Origin: an uncultured Candidatus Saccharibacteria bacterium
GTDB lineage: Bacteria > Patescibacteria > Saccharimonadia > Saccharimonadales > UBA6022
Assembly (NCBI GenBank): GCA_946887425.1
Contig: CAMPKW010000003.1
Coordinates: 1-42,744 of the forward strand
Reading direction: 5' to 3'
Length of the DNA: 42,744 nucleotides
This document shows positions 1-6,501 of the stretch, piece after piece. A program made the translations under genes and the position numbers. Below the pieces are notes generated by a model. That model had not been told where the DNA came from. It did no database searches and saw nothing but the letters and a program-made list of their open reading frames with translations. Numbering within the stretch: the first letter of the stretch is position 1; the number at the start of each line of letters is the position of its first letter.

Positions 1-138
1 GAAAGCATATTAAGCGCGAAACTAACTTCAAGATAAGATTTCCCTATGAGGACACTGAAAGACTATCAGTTTGATAGGTGCAAGGTGGAAGTGCAGCAAT
101 GCATGTAGCTGAAGCATACTAACAGTCCCATCGCCTTT
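1..138 (+). rRNA. 23S ribosomal RNA, 3' end (partial)
   Basis: The segment up to about 138 matches the conserved end of domain VI of bacterial 23S rRNA: the 'tgataggtgcaaggtggaag' stretch, the 'agcaatgcatgtagct' stretch and the final 'catactaaca' before the gene end. The 5' part lies outside the window. The exact mature 3' end cannot be fixed without the pairing partner at the 23S 5' end. A 5S gene follows about 200 bp downstream in the normal order. Confidence 0.93.
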
Positions 139-142
139 TTAT

Positions 143-193
143 GTCCTTATCACTCCAGTTAACACTTGTGTTAACGAAAGTGATGAGGTAGAC
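143..193 (+). other. 23S-5S spacer processing hairpin
   Basis: CCTTATCACT (145-154) pairs with AGTGATGAGG (179-188) over 10 bp with one G-U pair. Inside it GTTAACAC (158-165) pairs with GTGTTAAC (168-175). There is no T-run, so this looks like an RNase III-type rRNA processing stem rather than a terminator. No tRNA gene is visible in the spacer. Confidence 0.6.
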
Positions 194-259
194 TTAACTA
201 GTAATTGATGATAATCATCAAGAACGTCAGTTTTTAAAAACTTACATTCAAACTACCGT

Positions 260-337
260 GTCCAAAAGTTTTGGACATCGAAGCAAGGTTTTGACCCACT
301 GATCTCTTTATATCAGCGCAAAGTGTCTAAAACCTTA
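260..337 (+). other. 5S leader hairpins (precursor processing)
   Basis: GTCCAAAA (260-267) faces TTTTGGAC (269-276). Further on, the AAGGTTTTGAC segment near 285 pairs with GTCTAAAACCTT just before the 5S gene and encloses a small CTGAT/ATCAG hairpin. The arrangement fits trimming of pre-5S RNA. It is inferred from pairing only. Confidence 0.45.
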
Positions 338-447
338 CTTCGGTGCCCATGGCGCTGGGGAAATACCTGTTCTCATTCCGAACACAGAAGTCAAGCTCAG
401 CAGCGGCGATTATACTGCCACAAGTGGGAAACTAGCACGGTGCCGAA
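338..447 (+). rRNA. rrf: 5S ribosomal RNA
   Basis: The roughly 110-nt gene shows the 5S landmarks: terminal stem TTCGGTGCC / GGTGCCGAA, the central 'ctcattccgaacacagaagt' segment with its conserved CCGAAC, and 'agctcagcagcg' leading into the second arm. It follows 23S in the canonical 16S-23S-5S order. A terminator starts 7 nt later, so this is the last gene of the rRNA operon. Confidence 0.94.
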
Positions 448-454
448 TTATAAG

Positions 455-486
455 AAGACCATCCGAATAGGGTGGTCTTTTTCTTT
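455..486 (+). terminator. rRNA operon terminator
   Basis: AAGACCATCC (455-464) pairs with GGGTGGTCTT (470-479), 10 bp with one U-G pair, around a GAATA loop. A T-rich tract follows. Classical Rho-independent terminator closing the rRNA operon. Confidence 0.9.
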
Positions 487-538
487 GTTTTAAAATTATT
501 ATGGTTATATGCCGTACGTTTAGTCTCCTGGCTTGTGA

Positions 539-550
539 TACAATACCGGT
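539..550 (+). promoter_or_regulatory. -10 box of a leaderless-type promoter
   Basis: TACAAT at 539-544 lies only 6 nt before the ATG at 551. Transcription starting 6-8 nt below the -10 would begin at or next to the start codon, leaving no room for a Shine-Dalgarno site. Confidence 0.6.
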
Positions 551-937
551 ATGGAAATGCGCCTAGGCGACCATCTGGATGATGACCTCTTTCTTTATGA
601 GCGTTCACGCTTTCGATCAGCCACTGTCGGTGTCGTCATTATGTCTATCTTGACGATGGGGCTGGGTATTGTGGTGTGGCGCGTGGTAACTGACCTGCTG
701 CATAGCCAAATTACTACTTTGCAGATAGCAGCGACAACCCTGGGTGTTGCTCTCATTATTACAGTCATCGTATGGTTATATCTGATCGTGAGGCTCATTG
801 TGCGGTTTTATACGTACAGGATAGTGCTGCTTGAAAAGTGCCGAGGTGTATTGCTTAGTGGCATCACTCTGGCTGTCGCCTTGTTGCTGGCTGCGCTAGT
901 CCCAGTCGTTGTTATATTCTTCAACCCCATCGTATAG
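551..937 (+). CDS. small three-helix membrane protein, unknown function
   Basis: A 128-residue protein with a short charged N-terminus and three hydrophobic helices at about residues 23-48, 58-85 and 100-127, so an integral inner-membrane protein. I do not recognise a family and see no catalytic motif. The start ATG is favoured by a -10 box 6 nt upstream, matching the leaderless pattern of many genes here. It lies between the rRNA operon terminator and the M14 peptidase gene, which has its own -10 box, so it is probably monocistronic. A role in the envelope is only an inference from the membrane helices and the neighbour. Confidence 0.7.
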   Translation: MEMRLGDHLDDDLFLYERSRFRSATVGVVIMSILTMGLGIVVWRVVTDLLHSQITTLQIAATTLGVALIITVIVWLYLIVRLIVRFYTYRIVLLEKCRGVLLSGITLAVALLLAALVPVVVIFFNPIV

Positions 938-979
938 ATGAGGTCACGTAAAATATTGCTTATGCTAAAATAGGTATAG

Positions 980-2899
980 ATGTTTTTGACACAAAAACTA
1001 ATGCCACTATGGCATAAGCTACGTGCTAAATTATCGAAAAGGATAGTGGTAATATCCTTATTCGGACTTCTTTTTGTTGTGTATGCGATTGCGTTTTTTC
1101 CGCGCACAGTACAGTTTTCGTATGCCGGGCCAACGTGTGTGCCCCAGTTCACTATTTTTCCTCAAGTGCTAAGAGGTGAGGGCAGTGCTGCGTATCAACT
1201 TACAACCGAGGACGAAACAAAGGTTTTTGGCTATCCAGTCTTTGCACATTCTGTGTGCGCCCAGCCTGTTGACGCGCCTAAACACGGGGAGACGCATGTC
1301 AGTCTTGCGCCGTTTGGCTGGTTTATCGGCAAGAAAAACTTTGTGATTAAAGCCGGCCATCATTCTACAATCAATCTTGAGCAGCTAGATAAGCCTCTTC
1401 CGACTGCTCACCCTTTTAAACTGGTCTTATCTCAGCCGGATACAACCTTTACGTATAGAGTTACGGCCAATCAAAAAACAACTGACTGTAATCCGTTGGG
1501 TAGTGCGGTACTTTGCGATTTGCAAGAGGTGGGACTGACACAGGGGAGCGAATACACACTAAATATAGATCGATACTTCAAAACTAAAAAAGTCGAGACT
1601 ATTGTCCAAAAGAATATAAAAACATTGCCAGCCGTAGTAGTGACCGACGCTTCGGTGATCAATGACCAGACCGTGTACGATAAGCCAACGACTTTTACAT
1701 TTACACTGGATAAACCATTAAAATCCGCCAAGGCGTCGGTATCTGTCACTACAGGGAGCGATCCTTCTAAGGAGGTGGCAGCGGTAACGGAGGTAGACGA
1801 CGGCATTGTTACTGTTAGGTTGAAAGACCAGCTTGTCCGATCGAGTAGTTACGCGATTACGTTGCAACAAGTCGAGGCGACTGACGGCAGCTCATTAGCC
1901 GCGCCACATACGGTAAGCTTCAAAGTGTCAGGTGGTCCGAAGGTGACGGGCGTGAGTGTGGGCGGGTCGGGTGTTGCGTCAAATGCGACAATTACTCTTC
2001 AATTTGATCAGCCGATTCATGATGCACAGGATGTGACTAAATTTATCACCGTGACTGGCGGTGGGGCGGCAATAACCAAATCGAAAGACAAAGTAATTGT
2101 GAAATTAGCAGGCCTTCCTCGGTGCACGGACTTTACTATAAAGGCCGCCAAGGGTCTGAAGAGCCAGTATGATATTGAGAATCTTGCCGAATGGCAGCAC
2201 GTCTCGAGAACTACCTGTCACACAGTCTCGACTATCGGCTACTCTGTACAGGGAAGGCCGATTAATGCGTACTATTTTGGGAGTGGCGCCACAACCGTGC
2301 TATACGCCGGTGCGATTCACGGCAATGAGCAGAGTAGTCGTCATATTACGCAGCAGTGGATAGCTGAACTTGAGGCAAAGGCTCGAGAGATCCCTGCTGA
2401 TCGCCAGATCGTTGTCGTCCCAGTGGTCAATCCGGATGGTACGGCGCGCTCCGGGAGGAATAACGCTCGTAACGTAAACTTGAATCGTAATTTCCCAACT
2501 TTCAATTGGGTATCGGACACAACTGTGTCGGGTGGGTCTGTCGAAAAAGGAGCTGGCGGTCCGTCGCCCTTGTCTGAGCCTGAATCAAAAGCACTTGCGC
2601 ACTTTACGCTCAGTTTGCGGCCTCGTTTTGTGGTGACATACCATAGCAAGGGCTCACTAGTGAATTCAAATGACGTCGGCATATCAATTAACCTAGGGCG
2701 GCAGTATGCTCGTCTTGCTGGCTATAGTTATATTTCTAATGCCGCAACGAATGATACATTTGGCTTCACGATGACAGGTACATACGAGGATTGGCTTATC
2801 GAACAAGGTATCCCAGCCATCCTCATTGAGTTGAATACGGACAATGGATATCATTTTACGCAAAATAGAGCGGCACTATGGGCGATGGCTCGTGGCTAG
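980..2899 (+). CDS. secreted M14-family zinc carboxypeptidase with Ig-like region
   Basis: A 639-residue, probably membrane-anchored protein. A transmembrane segment lies at about residues 21-41. It is followed by a long beta-rich region (about 45-415) with Ig-like repeats of the kind found in Gram-positive surface enzymes. The C-terminal third is a zinc carboxypeptidase of family M14: HGNE near 446-449 supplies the first two zinc ligands, NLNRNF follows near 500, the third-ligand histidine sits in TYHSKG near 554, and IELN near 617 carries the catalytic glutamate. M14 enzymes with such architecture often trim peptidoglycan or surface peptides; the substrate here is inferred. TAAAAT ends 8 nt before the ATG, so the mRNA may be leaderless. 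Confidence 0.86.
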   Translation: MFLTQKLMPLWHKLRAKLSKRIVVISLFGLLFVVYAIAFFPRTVQFSYAGPTCVPQFTIFPQVLRGEGSAAYQLTTEDETKVFGYPVFAHSVCAQPVDAPKHGETHVSLAPFGWFIGKKNFVIKAGHHSTINLEQLDKPLPTAHPFKLVLSQPDTTFTYRVTANQKTTDCNPLGSAVLCDLQEVGLTQGSEYTLNIDRYFKTKKVETIVQKNIKTLPAVVVTDASVINDQTVYDKPTTFTFTLDKPLKSAKASVSVTTGSDPSKEVAAVTEVDDGIVTVRLKDQLVRSSSYAITLQQVEATDGSSLAAPHTVSFKVSGGPKVTGVSVGGSGVASNATITLQFDQPIHDAQDVTKFITVTGGGAAITKSKDKVIVKLAGLPRCTDFTIKAAKGLKSQYDIENLAEWQHVSRTTCHTVSTIGYSVQGRPINAYYFGSGATTVLYAGAIHGNEQSSRHITQQWIAELEAKAREIPADRQIVVVPVVNPDGTARSGRNNARNVNLNRNFPTFNWVSDTTVSGGSVEKGAGGPSPLSEPESKALAHFTLSLRPRFVVTYHSKGSLVNSNDVGISINLGRQYARLAGYSYISNAATNDTFGFTMTGTYEDWLIEQGIPAILIELNTDNGYHFTQNRAALWAMARG

Positions 2900-3047
2900 T
2901 GCTGCGCTCGCTATCTAGTAGTATCTAGTGCCTAGGTGTTTTGGCGGAGTATGAGGTTTGTAGGAAAAAGGGAGCTATAGCTCATGTGAGCCAGTATCCT
3001 CTTAAGCGTATGCCTAATGTAAGAAGGGCTGTAAAAGAGTGTGAAAT

Positions 3048-3084
3048 AAAAAAACGACCAATCTCGCAGATATGGTCGTTTTTT
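3048..3084 (+). terminator. Rho-independent terminator
   Basis: An A-run plus CGACCA (3048-3060) pairs with TGGTCG plus a T-run (3073-3084). It works in both directions by sequence. It closes the M14 peptidase transcript. Confidence 0.85.
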
Positions 3085-3189
3085 AATTTGAATCTAAATT
3101 TGGGATTCAAACAGGTGCTTATTAATAATATAGCATGAGGTAAATAAGCGCAACAGTACAAATACAATAAAAAAGTGCTTATGTACATA

Positions 3190-3218
3190 TTGACAAAAAG
3201 CACATGCTATGCTATATT
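3190..3218 (+). promoter_or_regulatory. sigma70-type promoter of the KGG-repeat gene
   Basis: TTGACA (3190-3195), a 17-nt spacer, then TATATT (3213-3218). The leader contains a CACAT/ATGTG inverted repeat (3228-3242) and a GAGGAG ribosome site before the ATG at 3266. This is one of the strongest promoters in the window. Confidence 0.82.
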
Positions 3219-3265
3219 AAAAACATACACATGTCATATGTGAGGTAATCAAGAGGAGAACAATC

Positions 3266-3484
3266 ATGGCAGGAACAAAAGCCGGTGGTCAATTGGCCGC
3301 AAAGCGTAACAAAGAACTTCACGGTGCAGACTTTTACGCTCGTATTGGAGCAAAAGGTGGCAAAAATGGCCGTACTGGTGGATTTGCCGCCAACCCTGAA
3401 CTAGCGCGTATTGCTGGTGCAAAGGGTGGACGCATTTCACGTCGCAAGAAAGTGACGCAGGCTGATCTAGAGCTAGCCGCGTAG
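3266..3484 (+). CDS. KGG-repeat (stress-induced) small basic protein
   Basis: A 72-residue, very basic, glycine-rich protein. It contains KAGGQLA near the start and three G(A/T)KGG-type motifs (IGAKGG, GRTGG, IAGAKGG), the signature of the KGG or stress-induced repeat family that includes Con-10-like and GsiB-like proteins. These are small hydrophilic, often disordered proteins induced by stress; some of the lysine-rich ones may bind nucleic acid, which is only an inference here. It has a consensus -35/-10 promoter, a GAGGAG ribosome site 8 nt before the ATG and its own terminator, so it is a single, probably highly expressed gene. Confidence 0.82.
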   Translation: MAGTKAGGQLAAKRNKELHGADFYARIGAKGGKNGRTGGFAANPELARIAGAKGGRISRRKKVTQADLELAA

Positions 3485-3500
3485 GTTACTCCGAACTATT

Positions 3501-3528
3501 AAAAAACGCCGTATTTACGGCGTTTTTT
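3501..3528. terminator. bidirectional terminator between convergent genes
   Basis: AAAAAACGCCGT (3501-3512) pairs perfectly with ACGGCGTTTTTT (3517-3528) around a 4-nt loop. It can end the KGG gene on the plus strand and the minus-strand peptidase-like gene whose stop is at 3527. Confidence 0.92.
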
Positions 3529-3991
3529 AATTATTTAAGCTGTAGCGACGGAGACTGCAGATGCGTGCATCATTGACGCGCCATGTACGTTGGCAAGCGA
3601 CGCATCGATAGTGATGCTTTTTGCTTTGTACACCAGTTGCGTGACAATTTGGGCATGTACTGCGCGCATGTAGCCAATCTCGATACGTGTCGAGAGAATT
3701 TTGGATGGTCGTATCTGTAATGGTGGCATTGTATTTTAGACTGAGCGTTGCTTTGGCGTATTGCCACGCATCACGCTCCATAGTAATAAGCTGGATATCA
3801 CGGTCGTAGTCGCAGTGGCCGAGGAGGGCGTGGGCGAGTTCGTGCAGTGTGTGTTCTTTAATGTGCTTATCCGTAGGATCATAGATGATCTCTAGTGTGC
3901 TGGGTGCCCAGAGAAAATGATCGCCCGGACGAAACGTATACTCAGGGTAGTCAGCGGTGAGCTTATTTAAGAACGAGACTGTCGAGGGCAT
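3527..3991 (-). CDS. HExxH metallopeptidase-like protein with zinc ribbon
   Basis: A 154-residue protein when started at the ATG at 3991. A longer frame begins at 4057 but runs deep into the upstream gene, and the first recognisable residues follow the internal Met. HELAHALLGH at 50-59 is a zincin motif like that of ImmA/IrrE and SprT-like peptidases. CPNC (113-116) and CVAC (130-133) form a C-terminal zinc ribbon. The combination is closest to SprT-like or phage-type ImmA proteins, but the exact family is uncertain. The start overlaps the kinase gene by about 29 bp, so the two are translationally coupled and co-transcribed. Substrate unknown. Confidence 0.7.
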   Translation of the reverse strand: MPSTVSFLNKLTADYPEYTFRPGDHFLWAPSTLEIIYDPTDKHIKEHTLHELAHALLGHCDYDRDIQLITMERDAWQYAKATLSLKYNATITDTTIQNSLDTYRDWLHARSTCPNCHATGVQSKKHHYRCVACQRTWRVNDARICSLRRYSLNN

Positions 3992-4778
3992 AATAATAAC
4001 ATCCGTATACAACGGCTTCTTCTGGGTGTGTTGCCTGTACGCAGGGAGGCACTGCAATATGAGCTGGTAACTTCTCCGCTAAGAGTGCCATGAGCTGATC
4101 GCCATAACGATCGAAATAGGTACCAATACTACCTCCTATAATAATGATATCTGGCTGGATCATTGGAATGAGGACAAGAAGCCCTCGGCTGATGCGGTCG
4201 GCAATGTGATTCCAAGTGGAGTCATCGGTGATATCTCGTGCAAATCGCTTATAGGTGGTGTGAATAGCACTACCCGAGGCAAACGATTCCCATTCGCGCA
4301 CGACGCCGTCAAACTCGATCATAATGCGACCGCCTTCGCTGAGGCGAAGGCCTGGATCGATCACGCCACCAGTGATCATACCAGTGCCGATGCCAGTGCT
4401 GACGGTGACATAGAGTGATGAATCGGGTACGGGTTCGAGGCTACGCGTTTCGGCGAGGCCAGCGAGATTGGCGTCGTTTTCGACGAGGAGAGGGGTGTTT
4501 GGAAAAGATACTCCAAGGGCCGCTCGGACATCGAAATTCTTCCAGCCAAGGTGATTGCACCAAAGGGCTACACCGTTCTTTACGATACCTGGTAGGGCAA
4601 TGACGATACTGTCAATCGCTTCACCTTTGGCGATGTTGCGAATTGTGGTTGTGAGCTGGCTGATGTATTCACTAGTGCTTGTGGGCGTGGGAAATTTCTG
4701 TGAATTTTCAAGCACACCAGCCTCCGAAAAACTTGCAACAAGCGTTTTCGTACCCCCTGTATCAACCGCAATTAACAT
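3963..4778 (-). CDS. ROK-type sugar kinase/glucokinase-like protein
   Basis: A 271-residue protein of the actin-fold sugar kinase superfamily. DTGGTKT at 6-12 is the N-terminal phosphate-binding loop, END at 100-102 provides the catalytic aspartate, and the STGIGTG segment (127-133) is the second ATP-binding loop. These place it with the ROK kinases (glucokinase, N-acetyl sugar kinases). The usual ROK zinc motif (CxCGxxGCxE) is absent: after LSEGG the sequence passes straight to WESFASG with no cysteines. A sugar or amino-sugar substrate is therefore uncertain. AGTGTA (4785-4790) read on the minus strand gives TACACT 6 nt before the ATG, a leaderless-type promoter. Confidence 0.82.
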   Translation of the reverse strand: MLIAVDTGGTKTLVASFSEAGVLENSQKFPTPTSTSEYISQLTTTIRNIAKGEAIDSIVIALPGIVKNGVALWCNHLGWKNFDVRAALGVSFPNTPLLVENDANLAGLAETRSLEPVPDSSLYVTVSTGIGTGMITGGVIDPGLRLSEGGRIMIEFDGVVREWESFASGSAIHTTYKRFARDITDDSTWNHIADRISRGLLVLIPMIQPDIIIIGGSIGTYFDRYGDQLMALLAEKLPAHIAVPPCVQATHPEEAVVYGCYYYALDSLVLK

Positions 4779-4784
4779 GCTTTT

Positions 4785-4790
4785 AGTGTA
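4785..4790 (-). promoter_or_regulatory. -10 box of the ROK kinase operon
   Basis: On the minus strand this is TACACT, 6 nt upstream of the ATG at 4778. No Shine-Dalgarno site fits between them. Confidence 0.5.
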
Positions 4791-4829
4791 GCATAGATTA
4801 CCTCACATTGCTCTCGGTTGAAAAGGTGG

Positions 4830-4835
4830 TATACT
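4830..4835 (+). promoter_or_regulatory. extended -10 promoter of the LPKTG gene
   Basis: TGGTATACT contains TATACT (4830-4835) with an upstream TG. The same GTGGTATACT string recurs at the surface-protein gene near 32321. Confidence 0.6.
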
Positions 4836-4859
4836 ATAAAAAAGACGAAAGGTGTTGAG

Positions 4860-5261
4860 GTGATTAAACAAGCGAGTACACGAACAAATCAGGGTGGTTC
4901 GATACTTATATTTACTATTGTCGCAGTCGTGCTGGCGCTTGCTCTTGTGGGCGCGGTGATGTTTGTCCGCAACAAGGGTGAGGTGGCTCAAACACAGGTG
5001 CCTATCATGGGTCCGGTGACGCCTCCAGGAGAGGCATCTGACGAGAGTGCTGGTGGCAATGAGAGCGAAGAGGCGACAGATACTGCACCTCGAAATACTC
5101 CAGTTACTGATAGTGAATCATCGAATGACGCGCCTTCTTCAGCGACTGAATTGCCAAAGACAGGTCCAGCTGATGTGATTGGTGGCGCGCTCGTGATTGC
5201 TCTTGTAACGATGACGCTCGTTAGCTATATTCGTTCACGACATCTTTCTTGGCAGCTCTAG
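4860..5261 (+). CDS. LPXTG-type sortase-anchored surface protein
   Basis: A 133-residue protein if started at the GTG at 4860, which has AAAGG 7 nt upstream and lies below the -10 box. A frame from a TTG at 4818 would start before the promoter. Residues 14-36 form an N-terminal membrane helix or signal anchor. A 60-residue linker rich in Ser, Thr, Glu and Pro follows. LPKTG at 98-102, a hydrophobic stretch (107-123) and a basic tail (RSRH) then form a complete sortase sorting signal. The protein is predicted to be cut between Thr and Gly and attached to the cell surface. The short, acidic body suggests a stalk or wall spacer. No sortase gene lies in this window. Confidence 0.8.
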   Translation: MIKQASTRTNQGGSILIFTIVAVVLALALVGAVMFVRNKGEVAQTQVPIMGPVTPPGEASDESAGGNESEEATDTAPRNTPVTDSESSNDAPSSATELPKTGPADVIGGALVIALVTMTLVSYIRSRHLSWQL

Positions 5262-5270
5262 TCGACCTCT

Positions 5271-5299
5271 TTGACTTGCACGTATATCTGAGGTACAAT
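5271..5299 (+). promoter_or_regulatory. sigma70-type promoter of rpsA
   Basis: TTGACT (5271-5276), a 17-nt spacer, then TACAAT (5294-5299). A leader of about 65 nt follows before the rpsA start at 5374. Confidence 0.85.
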
Positions 5300-5350
5300 A
5301 ATAGATAGTCTAGGGGCGCTGTATTTAATGCGCTTCAGGAATATCAATTA

Positions 5351-5373
5351 AGGAAGGAGTCTTACTAAGACTT
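5351..5373 (+). promoter_or_regulatory. rpsA ribosome-binding site with hairpin between it and the start
   Basis: AGGAAGGAG (5351-5359) is a strong Shine-Dalgarno site but lies about 14 nt from the ATG. The gap is filled by the palindrome AGTCTTACTAAGACT (5358-5372), which can fold into a 5-bp hairpin. Folding would shorten the effective distance to the start codon. Confidence 0.6.
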
Positions 5374-6438
5374 ATGGCAAAAGCCACAATAACAATGGAT
5401 GACTTGCTCGCTGGTGCGGATGACAGCGTTAAGCAAATAACAGCTGGTGATATGATCACCGGAACAGTATTAACACTTCGCAAACACGAAGTTCTTATTG
5501 ACCTTGGTGCTCAGGGTGTTGGTTTTGTACCACGCCGTGAAGTTGGTTTTTCACGTGCCCTTAAGGTAGGTGATGAAGTAACGGCAAGTGTTGTTGATTC
5601 AGAGCTCGATAACGGCTACTCACTACTTTCACTTCGCAAGGCTGCGAAGGATCGCGGCTGGGAAGATGTTGCCGCTCGTCAAGAGAGTGGTGAAATCATT
5701 GAAGTATCTCCATACGATGCAAACCGTGGTGGTCTACTTGTTGAATTTGAAGGCGTTCGCGGATTCCTGCCTGTGTCACAGCTTTCAGCAGAACACTACC
5801 CACGCGTTGGTTCAAGCGACAAAGATGAAATTCTTCAGCGCCTGAACGCACTTATTGGCCAGTCACTCAAGGTTCGTATCCTTGATGCAGACCGTAAGGC
5901 AAACAAATTGATCTTCTCTGAAAAGGAAGCGATCAAAGACGGCCTTGCTGCTCGCTTTGAAAAACTTGCTGTTGGCGACGCTGTTAAAGGTGTTGTTACT
6001 GGTGTGGTTGATTTCGGTGTATTCGTTAATGTCGAGGGCATTGAAGGTTTGGTTCACATCTCAGAAATTAGCTGGGAGCGTGTCAACAACCCAAGCGACT
6101 ACGTAAAGGTTGGTCAAACAATCGAAGCGAAGATTATTGCTATCGACAAGGATCGCCTTAGTCTTAGCATTAAGCAACTTTCTGAAGACCCATGGTTCCA
6201 GGAAGTTGGTCAGTTTAAGCCAGGTGCTGATGTTGAAGGTACGGTTACTCGTATCACACCATTTGGTGCATTCGTACAAATCAGCCCAGCTGTCGAGGCC
6301 CTTGTCCACGTAAGTGAACTTGGCGGTGATGACACTGACCCTGAGAAAGTCTTTACATTGAATGAGCGAAAAAGCTTCGTTGTTCTTGATATCGACAAGG
6401 ATAATCGCAAGATTTCACTTAGCCTCGGCAAAAAATAA
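5374..6438 (+). CDS. rpsA: 30S ribosomal protein S1
   Basis: A 354-residue protein built from four S1 RNA-binding repeats at about residues 25-93, 105-177, 199-268 and 282-352. Repeat three shows the classic DFGVFV...GLVHISE signature and repeat four PFGAFV...ALVHVSE. E. coli S1 has six repeats; four-repeat versions are usual in Gram-positives and in reduced genomes. S1 holds mRNA on the 30S subunit and helps unfold structured leaders. It has its own consensus promoter and an unusual hairpin-containing ribosome-binding region. infB follows 63 bp later with its own Shine-Dalgarno site and may be co-transcribed. Confidence 0.96.
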   Translation: MAKATITMDDLLAGADDSVKQITAGDMITGTVLTLRKHEVLIDLGAQGVGFVPRREVGFSRALKVGDEVTASVVDSELDNGYSLLSLRKAAKDRGWEDVAARQESGEIIEVSPYDANRGGLLVEFEGVRGFLPVSQLSAEHYPRVGSSDKDEILQRLNALIGQSLKVRILDADRKANKLIFSEKEAIKDGLAARFEKLAVGDAVKGVVTGVVDFGVFVNVEGIEGLVHISEISWERVNNPSDYVKVGQTIEAKIIAIDKDRLSLSIKQLSEDPWFQEVGQFKPGADVEGTVTRITPFGAFVQISPAVEALVHVSELGGDDTDPEKVFTLNERKSFVVLDIDKDNRKISLSLGKK

Positions 6439-6501
6439 TTTCCGAGCAATCTAACCTAAAACAATCCCGTTAAAGAGTGACGGGCGAAAGGAGCTTTCAA
6501 T

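Larger units (their letters stand above)
2900..3265. other. intergenic region with terminator and promoter
   Basis: These 366 bp contain no convincing gene. The visible content is a short palindromic stretch near 2974 (GAGCTATAGCTC), a strong bidirectional terminator (3048-3084), an AT-rich stretch and the promoter of the KGG-repeat gene. An open frame at 2941-3138 runs through the terminator and has no ribosome site, so it is not called. Confidence 0.6.

Noticed and set aside
2941..3138. 65-codon open frame after the M14 peptidase gene
   Set aside because: It runs through a strong terminator, has no ribosome site and low-complexity composition.
3963..4057. Longer N-terminus of the HExxH protein
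   Set aside because: The extra 22 residues lie wholly within the kinase gene and add no recognisable fold; the Met at 3991 gives a normal overlap.
4818..4859. Upstream TTG start for the LPKTG protein
   Set aside because: It lies before the -10 box TATACT at 4830-4835, so it would not be transcribed from that promoter.
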